Positions 1 to 6,274 are shown, counted from the first letter of the stretch. The stretch is DNA of 10,916 nt from Nitrososphaerota archaeon (GCA_029785235.1 JAFMAA010000030.1:1-10916); one strand, 5' to 3'. Notes: generated by a model from the letters alone, not told the origin. Translations and numbers: made by a program.

Positions 1-185
1 GGGATCCCCTCAGGGTACCGTTCTCCGGAAAGGGAACGGGGGTACGTGCGGTTTGCTATCCCTGGGATCTGGGTGGCCGTGAAAGCCACCACCCGATACT
101 CGGGATTGTCCCGGTAACAAACATTGAAGTTGTGGAAGTCTCGTCCTGCCGCACCCATGATGATTACTCTCTTTTCTGGAGTCAT
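1..185 (-). CDS. COG2403-family predicted GTPase (cyclic 2,3-diphosphoglycerate synthetase-like), 5' part only
   Basis: This is a chromosomal gene cut by the left edge of the window; only about 61 N-terminal residues are present, with no stop codon. Translation from the ATG at 185 gives a start containing RVIIMGAAGRDFHNFNV, then residues reading YRDNPEYRVVAFTATQIPGI and a YPEGIP stretch at the edge. This is the signature N-terminus of the archaeal COG2403 family, commonly annotated as cyclic 2,3-diphosphoglycerate synthetase or predicted GTPase. The GAAGRDFHNFN stretch begins the Rossmann-like nucleotide-binding fold. The family is cytosolic and nearly always chromosomal, so the left end of the window is likely host sequence. 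No strong Shine-Dalgarno is visible; an AT-rich stretch at about 198-209 could be a TATA element. The overlapping 79-aa frame at 10-249 is a shadow. Family assignment is firm from the motif; the precise activity is not. Confidence 0.85.
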   Translation of the reverse strand, partial: MTPEKRVIIMGAAGRDFHNFNVCYRDNPEYRVVAFTATQIPGIANRTYPRSLSGERYPEGI

Positions 186-327
186 GGTCGCTTCTCGGCT
201 TTATTTCGAATAGGGAACAGTAACTACATATCGGAAGGGCACCCGTCACTTTGCGTGCCGCTAACTGTCCATATCTCGGTTCTGAGCTGGACTTTCAGGG
301 TAGGAACAGGCGCGGTCCCACAAGGGG

Positions 328-402
328 CGCGCCGGGTGGGATTCGAACCCACGACAAGCGGCTTAGGAAGCCGCTGCTCTATCCAAGCTGAGCCACCGGC
401 GC
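328..402 (-). tRNA. tRNA-Arg (anticodon CCU)
   Basis: A complete 75-nt cloverleaf folds on the minus strand. The acceptor arms GCGCCGG (402-396) and CCGGCGC (335-329) pair perfectly, with G as discriminator at 328. The D stem is GCTC/GAGC, the anticodon stem GCGGC/GCCGC encloses loop TTCCTAA (anticodon CCT), the variable loop is TTGTC, and the T arm is GTGGG-TTCGAAT-CCCAC. No intron is present and CCA is not encoded. It reads AGG arginine codons. The GTPase gene lies on its 3' side and the tyrosine recombinase ends 58 nt from its 5' end, on the same strand. No clear tRNA promoter or T-rich stop for the integrase is seen in between, so the tRNA may be transcribed from within or through the integrase region. 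Confidence 0.96.
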
Positions 403-460
403 ATTTTTCTCACCGAGAAATTCGGAAACTCTTGCCCGTTTTTGCATGCGTACGCCCTCT

Positions 461-1528
461 TTAGCTTGTCTCTGGGGTCTTGGGGGCTGAGTCGAGCAGC
501 CGTATCGCTTGGGCCATCTTGTCCTGCTGGGAGCCGATGTAGCTCTCGGTCATCTCGACCGAGGAGTGCCCGTAGAGGTCCCGGATTTCGAGAAGGTTCG
601 CCCCCCGATTCCGAAGGACGCGCCCAAAGGTGCGTCTGAGGTCGTGGTTCGATACCTGCACTCCGGCTCTCTTTCCCGCTCTGCTCACCATCCTGTCCAA
701 GGGAGTCCCTGCCACGTAGGGATGGAGGGCTCCCTTCGCCATGTAGACGAGCAGGTACGGGCAGTCGGTACACTCCGATGCCCACCTCGCCCGCGTAGGG
801 AGGTAGGTCCCCAACTCTTGCAGAACGCGGGATGCCAGCGGGACCACTCGCGAAATGGTGTCCCGATGTGCCTTCCCGCGCACGCCCATCGTTGGCGGAG
901 TGGTGTCGAGTCGGATGTCTTCCAGTCTCGCCCTCATCACTTCGATCCGGCGCAGTCCTTGGAAACCTTCGAGGGCGACTACCAATCTCTCGGTCCCTTG
1001 GGCCGCATTCATCACCGCCCCCAGTTGTGTTTCCGAGAGCCACCTCTTCCTTCCGGAAGTCGAAAGTGTCTCGAAGTTCCGGGCTATCCCTGACTCCTGC
1101 ACTACTCGGTTCCCCCGGCTCGCTAGGAACGATCCCAGCCAACCGAGGAAAACTCGCTTGGTCTTTGGCGCCGTACCGAGGTAGGGCAATAGGGCCATCA
1201 AGTCCTCCGGCCTCAGTCCCTTGGGAGTGACCGGGTGACCAATCTCGGCGAGGATGCCTCCCCATCGAGATATGCACCGGGCTACGTTGTCGCCGGCCCT
1301 CCCCTGATACTGTCCCCTTGTCGCTCGCTCCTGTTCGATCCATTTCCTGCTTTCTTCGTGCCACCGCCTCGCCGTTGTCGGCAAGGTGGTATCCTCCAGC
1401 GGTTCCCCATGTTGGCGAACTATATGGCTGCAGTCTACGGCGGGACTTGCCTGGCCGGGGTGGGTTTCCTGGAAGATTTCCAGCGGCGAGAGGAAGCTGG
1501 CACACGTCCAAGTGAAGTCCGTGATCAT
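461..1528 (-). CDS. Tyrosine recombinase (element integrase)
   Basis: A 355-aa site-specific recombinase that would cut and join DNA through a covalent 3'-phosphotyrosine and is probably responsible for integrating the element. The N-terminal half (about 50-150) fits a SAM-like core-binding domain. The C-terminal catalytic domain carries all expected residues: R193 in GLRRIEVMR, K219 in the GKAHRD segment, H295 and R298 in NHDLRRTF, H321 in LYGHSS, and nucleophile Y330 in ESYIG. The start is chosen because ATG at 1528 overlaps the stop of the upstream 140-aa gene by 4 nt (ATGA), so translation is probably coupled. It is the last gene of the minus-strand operon and ends 58 nt before tRNA-Arg. 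It is intact, not split like SSV-type integrases. The overlapping 382-aa frame at 363-1511 is a shadow without these motifs. Confidence 0.93.
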   Translation of the reverse strand: MITDFTWTCASFLSPLEIFQETHPGQASPAVDCSHIVRQHGEPLEDTTLPTTARRWHEESRKWIEQERATRGQYQGRAGDNVARCISRWGGILAEIGHPVTPKGLRPEDLMALLPYLGTAPKTKRVFLGWLGSFLASRGNRVVQESGIARNFETLSTSGRKRWLSETQLGAVMNAAQGTERLVVALEGFQGLRRIEVMRARLEDIRLDTTPPTMGVRGKAHRDTISRVVPLASRVLQELGTYLPTRARWASECTDCPYLLVYMAKGALHPYVAGTPLDRMVSRAGKRAGVQVSNHDLRRTFGRVLRNRGANLLEIRDLYGHSSVEMTESYIGSQQDKMAQAIRLLDSAPKTPETS

Positions 1529-1947
1529 CTACCTTTCACCTCGACCGTTGCGAAACGCACGCACACCACCCACCGCCGGTACATGGGTCCTTGGCGAAGT
1601 TGCCACCCTACTAGCGCCCCCGGCCACGCTCGGGCAGCCTGGAAACCGAGTACTACCGCTAAGTCCTCGTCGTCCGCGGGGACGAAGAGCAGGAGGTTGC
1701 CGGTGGACGTGACGCAATACTCCTTTGCGAGCCCGGCCCGCACCCAGCCACAGATCGTGCGGACCACTCCATGCCCAAAAGCAAGAGCTACCGCCCGATG
1801 CCTGAGCTTGGTTGTGTCCTCTTGGACAACCCGGACAGGGTGGACAGGGTCTTTGTACTCCTCTGTACTGTGTACTACCCCCCTCGCGCCACGCGTAAGG
1901 GGTATGGATACCCTGTCCACCCTGTCCAGCCTGTCCGTTCCGGGCAT
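1525..1947 (-). CDS. Hypothetical protein coupled to integrase and helicase genes
   Basis: A 140-aa protein of unknown function between the SF3 helicase and the integrase. ATG at 1947 is preferred to the GTG at 1956 because GGAGGT (1960-1955) stands 7 nt upstream of it and lies in the end of the helicase gene. The first 40 residues are encoded by the inverted 9-bp repeat array and read as repetitive DRLDRVDRV and HPVHPV-like peptides, so the DNA there may matter more than the protein. The remaining 100 residues (AKEYCVTSTGNLLLFVPADDEDL, then a W-rich end RRWVVCVRF) look like a compact alpha/beta domain that I do not recognise. Its stop overlaps the integrase start. It could instead be a detached C-terminal domain of the replication protein, since primase/helicase proteins of mobile elements often carry an extra C-terminal domain. 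Confidence 0.72.
   Translation of the reverse strand: MPGTDRLDRVDRVSIPLTRGARGVVHSTEEYKDPVHPVRVVQEDTTKLRHRAVALAFGHGVVRTICGWVRAGLAKEYCVTSTGNLLLFVPADDEDLAVVLGFQAARAWPGALVGWQLRQGPMYRRWVVCVRFATVEVKGR
1824..1936. repeat. Inverted array of 9-bp repeats; candidate replication origin or Rep-binding site
   Basis: The left arm holds GGACAACCC, GGACAGGGT, GGACAGGGT (1824-1850). The right arm holds ACCCTGTCC, ACCCTGTCC, AGCCTGTCC (1910-1936). The inner 18 bases of the two arms (1833-1850 and 1910-1927) are perfect reverse complements, 59 bp apart. The spacer contains three TGTACT words (about 1855-1876) and a GC-rich imperfect hairpin with CCCCT and AGGGG ends (about 1880-1902). The array lies at the 5' end of the 140-aa gene, directly downstream of the SF3 helicase gene. 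Iteron-like repeats next to a replication gene suggest an origin or autoregulatory binding site; that role is inferred. Confidence 0.6.
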
Positions 1948-1948
1948 T

Positions 1949-3595
1949 TCAGGCACCTCCTGTCTGACATTCCAGCATCGTTTGTCCGACTTGGGAGTCC
2001 CCCACTTTTCGCAACCGGATGCCCTGGAAACAGGTCACCTTAGAGCCATTGTACATGGTCCGGGCCTTGGTGATCTTTGCCTCCGCCATGACCGAGAGGA
2101 CGAAGCCGGTGAGCTTGGTTGCCTCCCGGCTGGTCTCCTCACACCATTCGGCGTAGTCCTTGTACGCCACTTCCGTGGGCAACAGCGCCCCGTGCTCTGG
2201 GACAATCCTTTCTCGGACATAGACCCGCAACGGGTTGGCCGTATCGAGCCACAGGCGCTTCACCCCCGAGTCGTCCGTGGACGTGAAGGCGTGTTGCCGT
2301 CCCAGACAGATATATCCACCCACCGCCCAGTTGAAAATGCCAGGGAGTTCTTCGAGCAGCTTCGCGGTGAGTTGAGGGTCCTTCTGGTCGTTTGAGATCG
2401 AACTGGGGACGGAGACGCAAAGCCAGCGTCTGAAGAACGCATCGTCCAGTTGTTTCAGTTCTGGGAGGGCGTTGCAAGAAAAGACCGCCTTGCCGCCCCA
2501 GTCGAGATCGAAGAAGTCCTTGCCCTTCCTTTCCGCGTCGATGGAGTCCTCGCCCGAGAGACTCTTGAGGACTCCGAGGTCGGTAACCACCTTGGTGGGC
2601 AAGTCCGCGAAGGTGTTCACCATCTTGCCATACAGGCGAGCGGGAGAGAACCGGTTGCTGGCAAGCATGTGAAGGGATTGGTGGGCGACGTTAGCCTTGC
2701 CCAACAACCCCTCGATCACGCGCAGTATCGTGCTCTTTCCCGACTGTTTTGGGCCAATCAACATCAGCATCTTCTGGTAGCTGTTTCGAGGGTCCAGAAG
2801 ATACCCGAAAAACTCCTGCAGTGTGTCCCGGTCGTCCTCATCTGGGATTACCTCGTCCAGGAACTGTATCCACCGGGGGCACTTGGCCTCGGGGTCGTAC
2901 TCGATTGAGAGCTTGGTCAGGAGTCGGTCCTCTGGGTTGTGCGGCTGGAGTGTGTGCAGAATCAGGTCGTAGGTCCCGTTGCCGAGACAGACGGCGTACT
3001 GCGTGCCGTATTCTCGGCGGTCGCCGTAGGTCTGGCGCTCCACCGCTCCGAGGATCTCCCTCACGAACTGGTTGCTGGCAGTCTCACCTACATCGATGAA
3101 ACGCGCCTCGATCCATTCTCGCAGCCACGAGTCCCCAATGACGTAGCGCCCGTCCATATATACCCACGTCTCGGAGTTGTCCCGGAAAGTGACGGTTGGA
3201 AAAGTGTCAAGGAGGGACGCAACGAAGGCGGCCTTGTCGGGTATTTGGTGTTCCTTGCCATCCTTCCCTTCGACCTTTGCGAAGAGTTCGCTGTCGCCCC
3301 TTTTCTCGGCGGTCACCGATGAAGCTTGCTTCACAACCTCAGCCCGACTCTGCTCGCGCTGGTAGCGCAGGACATCCTCGTCGGATGCGTCGGAGGGAAG
3401 TACTCCGTAGGGTCGGTCGCAATGGCAATTGCCCACCGTGCATCCCCCAGCCACATGATCATCAGGGGGATGAGGGCATCCGATGAGTACGCGAGTCATA
3501 GGCGTCTGATACGCGCCGTCTGCACCTCTCCTAGCGGGACCTGCAATGACTGCGGTTGACGGGCATTGCGGGCCGCAGGCGTCCGAGGGCGTCAC
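1949..3595 (-). CDS. D5_N / SF3 helicase replication protein (P4 primase C-terminal type)
   Basis: A replicative helicase/initiator of the phage/plasmid D5 family, predicted to unwind the element's DNA as a hexameric ring. With the GTG start it has 548 aa. A Cys/His cluster (CPHPPDDHVAGGCTVGNCHC, about 40-59) could bind zinc. A D5_N region follows (about 120-250, with WVYMDGRYV and CLGNGTYDL). The SF3 ATPase has Walker A GPKQSGKS (281-288), a Walker B-like VNTFADLP (about 326-333), sensor-1 Asn in FSCNALPEL (about 372-380) and arginine-rich FFRRW (387-391). A YKDYAEWCEE segment resembles the winged-helix region that ends such proteins. No archaeo-eukaryotic primase domain precedes it. GTG 3595 overlaps the preceding stop (GTGA); ATG 3499 is the alternative, but its best Shine-Dalgarno (GGAGAGGTG) is about 23 nt away. 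It is the main replication gene of the element. Confidence 0.9.
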   Translation of the reverse strand: MTPSDACGPQCPSTAVIAGPARRGADGAYQTPMTRVLIGCPHPPDDHVAGGCTVGNCHCDRPYGVLPSDASDEDVLRYQREQSRAEVVKQASSVTAEKRGDSELFAKVEGKDGKEHQIPDKAAFVASLLDTFPTVTFRDNSETWVYMDGRYVIGDSWLREWIEARFIDVGETASNQFVREILGAVERQTYGDRREYGTQYAVCLGNGTYDLILHTLQPHNPEDRLLTKLSIEYDPEAKCPRWIQFLDEVIPDEDDRDTLQEFFGYLLDPRNSYQKMLMLIGPKQSGKSTILRVIEGLLGKANVAHQSLHMLASNRFSPARLYGKMVNTFADLPTKVVTDLGVLKSLSGEDSIDAERKGKDFFDLDWGGKAVFSCNALPELKQLDDAFFRRWLCVSVPSSISNDQKDPQLTAKLLEELPGIFNWAVGGYICLGRQHAFTSTDDSGVKRLWLDTANPLRVYVRERIVPEHGALLPTEVAYKDYAEWCEETSREATKLTGFVLSVMAEAKITKARTMYNGSKVTCFQGIRLRKVGDSQVGQTMLECQTGGA

Positions 3596-3753
3596 GGTGA
3601 CCCCGTTACCGGGCCGAGGAGATACCAGTGGTCGCCTGAGTGACCATGAGGTAGGCCGCAGACTCCTACGTGTCGTCCCGCGACCTCGACGAGTCCACAT
3701 CGCCCATCGTCAGCGAGGATCGCACGGACAGCGAGTCCGGATGATACTGTCAT
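3592..3753 (-). CDS. Small His/Cys-rich protein (53 aa), possible zinc binder
   Basis: Unrecognised 53-aa protein. ATG 3753 is chosen because GGAGGTG (about 3763-3757) precedes it with a few bases spacing and because it overlaps the stop of the upstream zinc-ribbon gene (ATGA); a longer frame from 3816 lacks this support. C32, H36, H38 and H42 lie in CGLPHGHSGDHW, a C-x3-H-x-H-x3-H cluster suited to metal binding. Small proteins with such CxLxxxHxGxH motifs are known in other mobile elements but have no assigned role that I can name. Its own stop overlaps the GTG proposed for the helicase. The tight coupling argues that it is a real gene and may work with the helicase. Confidence 0.66.
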   Translation of the reverse strand: MTVSSGLAVRAILADDGRCGLVEVAGRHVGVCGLPHGHSGDHWYLLGPVTGSP

Positions 3754-3983
3754 GGTGCACCTCCACGTCGGATACGATGGGGTCCACGACGCATCTGATG
3801 GTGGCAAGCAGGACATATCACGGCCCCGATGCGGCTACGCGGTGCGGTGGCCACGAGTACCGCGTGTTGACACCGACGGCACCACGCCCACTCAGCCCCA
3901 TCGGGCCCGAGATACCCCGTCCAGGGGAGGGTTGGGCGCACGGCGGGCAATATCGCACTGTGGGTCACACTGGGTCCGGACAT
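3750..3983 (-). CDS. Zinc-ribbon protein (77 aa), first gene of the replication/integration operon
   Basis: A 77-aa protein with one CxxC pair at C35/C38 (WCRRC) and another at C57/C60 (ICPAC), 18 residues apart: a classic zinc ribbon, followed by a basic His/Arg-rich tail (HHQMRRGPHRIRRGG) that could touch nucleic acid. The start ATG at 3983 lies about 28 nt from the centre of a TATA box at 4006-4015, so the mRNA is probably leaderless or nearly so. The end of the gene carries the Shine-Dalgarno of the next gene and overlaps it by 4 nt. A DNA-binding or transcription-factor role is likely from the fold and context, but no specific family is recognised. Confidence 0.72.
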   Translation of the reverse strand: MSGPSVTHSAILPAVRPTLPWTGYLGPDGAEWAWCRRCQHAVLVATAPRSRIGAVICPACHHQMRRGPHRIRRGGAP

Positions 3984-4005
3984 CTTTTGAAAAAATTCCG
4001 CCGCC

Positions 4006-4015
4006 GGTATATAAC
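4006..4015 (-). promoter_or_regulatory. TATA box for the minus-strand replication/integration operon
   Basis: GTTATATACC on the minus strand, centred about 28 nt from the ATG at 3983. The spacing matches an archaeal TATA box driving a leaderless transcript. It is divergent from the TATA box at 4037-4044, so the two promoters share about 84 bp of intergenic DNA. Confidence 0.65.
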
Positions 4016-4036
4016 TGGCCGCTAACTTAACGTAAT

Positions 4037-4044
4037 ATTATATA
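4037..4044 (+). promoter_or_regulatory. TATA box for the rightward operon
   Basis: ATTATATA centred 27 nt before the ATG at 4068. The spacing predicts transcription starting at or next to the start codon (leaderless). This decides ATG 4068 over the in-frame TTG at 4059, which would lie upstream of the transcription start. Confidence 0.68.
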
Positions 4045-4067
4045 GGTCGCCGCTATGGTTGATATAT

Positions 4068-4817
4068 ATGGCGCGAAAAGAGACGGCGCGAACAGATGTT
4101 GATCGGCGACTCTTGCGAGTTTTCGACAGAGCACGGATGCTCCGGGAAGACCGAGGTTGGCTGCAGAGGTTAGCGTGGCTGAGTAATCGTTTTTCACCGA
4201 CAGCAACGTCGGCAACCGGTATAGGCGGGGATATCCGGCACGATGAGCTAGTTCTGGCCCTTATCGATTTGGATTTGGCCGACCCAAATCGGAAGAGACA
4301 TACACCCATGTCTTGGGAGGTCGGCTACGCTACAATCGGTCGCCTGATAGCTCATCAGTCCAGGCATGGACGGGTACTCGAGGTGTCGAATGGCAAGAGC
4401 AGACCCAAGCGATACGCGCTCGTGAACAGGCACCTATGCCCGACGTGTGAGTCTCTCGAAGAGGCGGCCAAGCTAATCGGATTTCTGCAGGGGACAACGC
4501 CTCTCCAGGGTCATGCAATTGGACTGCAATCTGGCGCGCGTATGTGGTACCAGTTTCACCCAGCCGAGGGTGAGACCACATACCCTGTCACAGACAGCAC
4601 CTCTCAGAGTCAGCTTGCGGGAACCCATGAGGAGAAGTTCTCCTTCAGCAAGCGACGAGAAAGTGAGCGGATTCTGAAGGACGTCCAGCGCTTTGCAGGT
4701 ACAGACAAAAAAGGAACTGCCTCCTTCGCGCTTTTATCTGACATTTTGGATGAGGTGCTGGGGCGACACTCAGGGATAGTGCTGGCACATTCGCATACAA
4801 AGTCTCGGTCGCCGTAG
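4068..4817 (+). CDS. Hypothetical protein, possible winged-helix DNA-binding protein
   Basis: A 249-aa soluble protein of no family I recognise. The start is the ATG expected for a leaderless transcript from the TATA box at 4037-4044. The first 40 residues are basic and rich in Arg (ARKETARTDVDRRLLRVFDRARMLRED). A region around residues 68-130 (HDELVLALIDLDLAD, then TIGRLIAHQSRHGRVLEV and KSRPKRYALV) has the order of a winged helix: helices, then a wing ending in a basic RPKRYxLV strand. A CPTC pair follows directly (about 131-134). The C-terminal third is Ser/Lys-rich with a hydrophobic end (SFALLSDILDEVLG). As the first gene of the operon divergent from the replication operon, it would be well placed as a regulator; this is inference. 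Confidence 0.75.
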   Translation: MARKETARTDVDRRLLRVFDRARMLREDRGWLQRLAWLSNRFSPTATSATGIGGDIRHDELVLALIDLDLADPNRKRHTPMSWEVGYATIGRLIAHQSRHGRVLEVSNGKSRPKRYALVNRHLCPTCESLEEAAKLIGFLQGTTPLQGHAIGLQSGARMWYQFHPAEGETTYPVTDSTSQSQLAGTHEEKFSFSKRRESERILKDVQRFAGTDKKGTASFALLSDILDEVLGRHSGIVLAHSHTKSRSP

Positions 4818-4850
4818 TACATATTCTGACTCGTCCTACTCCTTAACGAG

Positions 4851-5159
4851 ATGGCGACCGGGGCGCATGCATCCTTGTCACGGTCGCCATCCACACCGAT
4901 CATCGAGCGCGCCGTCCTGTGGCGACCACCTGCGCAACTGTGCCGGGTCCTCCATCTGGAGGGTGGGATGGTGACCCTCGTCCCACTCGACGTGGGTGGA
5001 GTGTATGTGGTACCCGAGAGGGAGACGAGGCGCGTGGCGATATGGGTGTGTCCGACCTGCGATTTCAGACATCTCGACCGCGGGCGGGTGGCTCAGCACT
5101 ACGCAGCGATCCACACCGTCTCTTCCACTTTCGATGTAATGGGCAAGGCGCAACCGTGA
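4851..5159 (+). CDS. C2H2-type zinc-finger protein
   Basis: A 102-aa protein with a C-terminal C2H2 finger: C67, C70, H83 and H88 in CPTC...HYAAIH, spacing C-x2-C-x12-H-x4-H. Such small single-finger proteins are common in archaeal plasmids, viruses and integrated elements and bind DNA or partner proteins. The N-terminal half is a beta-rich segment (VTLVPLDVGGVYVV). The ATG at 4851 lies 33 bp after the preceding gene and about 29 nt after a weak TATA-like TACATATT (4818-4825). A second start, ATG 4968, has GGAGGGTG close upstream and would leave a 63-aa protein with the finger intact. The product is likely a regulator of the element. Confidence 0.75.
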   Translation: MATGAHASLSRSPSTPIIERAVLWRPPAQLCRVLHLEGGMVTLVPLDVGGVYVVPERETRRVAIWVCPTCDFRHLDRGRVAQHYAAIHTVSSTFDVMGKAQP

Positions 5160-5221
5160 CCGGGCCCCCTCCCGAAGGGTTGATTTCTGACGGTACTCTC
5201 CTCACCTACGAGGAACGTGGT

Positions 5222-5554
5222 ATGTCACGCGCAAGGGATGAGAGAGGCAGATTTGTTTCGGAAAGAGAAGAAGGCTTTGGCGGCGGGATCCTAATAATAG
5301 TCGTCCTGCTGATGGCAGTACTCTTTCTGAAGGGGGTTGGTTTGCTCCAAGTTTGGTTCGGGATCGACCCCTACGGAATCACACTTACCATAGATGCTAC
5401 GAGCGTTATCTCGATGGCCCTCTTCGCTTTGCTCTTCAATTCATTGAACACCACAAAGAGGGACTTGGCCAAGGACTTCAAAGCCCTGGAGAAGAGCCTC
5501 TCTGAGATCGAGACGAAACTGGCTGTGTTGGAGGAGAGAACCAAGACCAAATGA
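5222..5554 (+). CDS. Two-TM membrane protein with C-terminal coiled coil
   Basis: A 110-aa protein. It starts MSRARDERGRFV, resembling the RDxxGRF-type N-terminus of many phage and plasmid small proteins. Two hydrophobic segments follow: about 20-47 (GGGILIIVVLLMAVLFLKGV onward) and about 54-76 (ITLTIDATSVISMALFALLF). The last 35 residues form a charged heptad-like coiled coil (RDLAKDFKALEKSLSEIETK). GAGG stands 8 nt before ATG 5222, which is preferred; the GTG at 5156, overlapping the zinc-finger stop, is an alternative adding 22 residues. The stop overlaps the serine recombinase start (ATGA), so the two are translationally coupled. A role in membrane anchoring of DNA or recombinase is possible but unproven. 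Confidence 0.78.
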   Translation: MSRARDERGRFVSEREEGFGGGILIIVVLLMAVLFLKGVGLLQVWFGIDPYGITLTIDATSVISMALFALLFNSLNTTKRDLAKDFKALEKSLSEIETKLAVLEERTKTK

Positions 5555-6243
5555 TCGAGACTCCCCGCGTGGCGATCTATGCCCGCGTCTCCTCCGAGGA
5601 GCAAAGCCTAGAGGGTCAGGAACGCGAGCTGCGCTCCTACGCCTCCTCCAAGGGATGGGAGATTGCTCAGGTGTACTCAGAGAAGCTGTCAGCGACGGGC
5701 AAGGTCGAGAGAGACGAGTACGCGCACGTACTCCAAGACGCGGCCCAGCCGTCCCGGTCTTGGGACCACCTCTTGGTGTGGTCGTTGGATCGATGGAGCC
5801 GGGAAGTGAAGTTCACGCAAGCCATAGCCAGCGTGGAAGCGCTGGAAGCCCTGGGGGTGAAGTTTCATTCTCTCAAGGAACCCGGCATTGACTCCGGCGA
5901 AGACGACTCCCCGAACATGGGCCGGGATCTGCTGAGGGCCATCCTCCCAGTGATTGCCACCTTCGAATCTCGGCGAAAGGCAGAACGGGTCCAGCTCGCG
6001 ATGGACGAGATCAAGTCCGGGCGGAGGAAGACCCGATCCGGGAAGCCTCCTGGTCGTCCCGTCCGAGCCACCCCGGAAAAGGTCGCCACGATCCTTTCGC
6101 TGAAGAGCCAGGGTATGAACTGGAAGGAGATCGCTCAGAAGGTTGGTCTTCCAAGGGGAACCTGTGCGAATATCGCATCACGCGAGCGGAGGGGGCTGTC
6201 ACAAAACCCCCCTCCTTCACAAAACGGTCTTCCGTCCCTCTGA
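5551..6243 (+). CDS. Small serine recombinase (resolvase/invertase family)
   Basis: A 230-aa site-specific recombinase. The N-terminal catalytic domain has YARVSS with R12 and nucleophile S14, followed by the EQSLEGQ segment, then LDRWSRE with D80, R81 and R84. The long E-helix region (ATFESRRKAERVQLAMDEIK, about 137-155) leads into a basic GRRKTRSGKPPGRP linker. The C-terminal helix-turn-helix is at about 175-210 (ILSLKSQGMNWKEIAQKVGL). The architecture and length match resolvase/invertases rather than large serine integrases or IS607 TnpA. All key residues are present, so it is probably active, for example in multimer resolution or DNA inversion. It is the last gene of the rightward operon, coupled to the membrane protein, and followed by a terminator. 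The last 15 residues are encoded across a GC-rich hairpin. Confidence 0.93.
   Translation: MIETPRVAIYARVSSEEQSLEGQERELRSYASSKGWEIAQVYSEKLSATGKVERDEYAHVLQDAAQPSRSWDHLLVWSLDRWSREVKFTQAIASVEALEALGVKFHSLKEPGIDSGEDDSPNMGRDLLRAILPVIATFESRRKAERVQLAMDEIKSGRRKTRSGKPPGRPVRATPEKVATILSLKSQGMNWKEIAQKVGLPRGTCANIASRERRGLSQNPPPSQNGLPSL
6188..6215 (+). repeat. GC hairpin inside the 3' end of the serine recombinase gene
   Basis: GGAGGGGG (6188-6195) pairs perfectly with CCCCCTCC (6208-6215) over a loop of about 12 nt. It is within the coding region and encodes the poorly conserved tail. It lies about 28 bp before the stop codon and may affect RNA 3' stability. Confidence 0.5.
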
Positions 6244-6274
6244 GGGGTTACCTTCACGAAAAGGACCCCTTTTT
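6243..6274 (+). terminator. Hairpin terminator after the serine recombinase
   Basis: AGGGGT (6243-6248) pairs with ACCCCT (6265-6270), and CCTT (6251-6254) pairs with AAGG (6261-6264), giving a ten-pair stem with a small bulge, followed by TTTTT. It starts at the stop codon and would end the rightward operon. Confidence 0.7.

Noticed and set aside
10..249. 79-aa minus-strand frame at the left edge
   Set aside because: The neighbouring frame starting at 185 gives a clear COG2403 N-terminus; this one is its shadow.
363..1511. 382-aa minus-strand frame overlapping the integrase and tRNA
   Set aside because: It is a shadow: very rich in Arg/Gly/Ser/Pro, covers part of the tRNA, and lacks the conserved recombinase motifs found in the other frame.
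1235..2395. 386-aa plus-strand frame
   Set aside because: It lies antisense to three motif-bearing or coupled minus-strand genes and shows low-complexity composition.
3546..4025. 159-aa plus-strand frame
   Set aside because: It overlaps the zinc-ribbon and His/Cys-rich genes on the minus strand, which have Shine-Dalgarno and overlap support, and it covers the divergent promoter.
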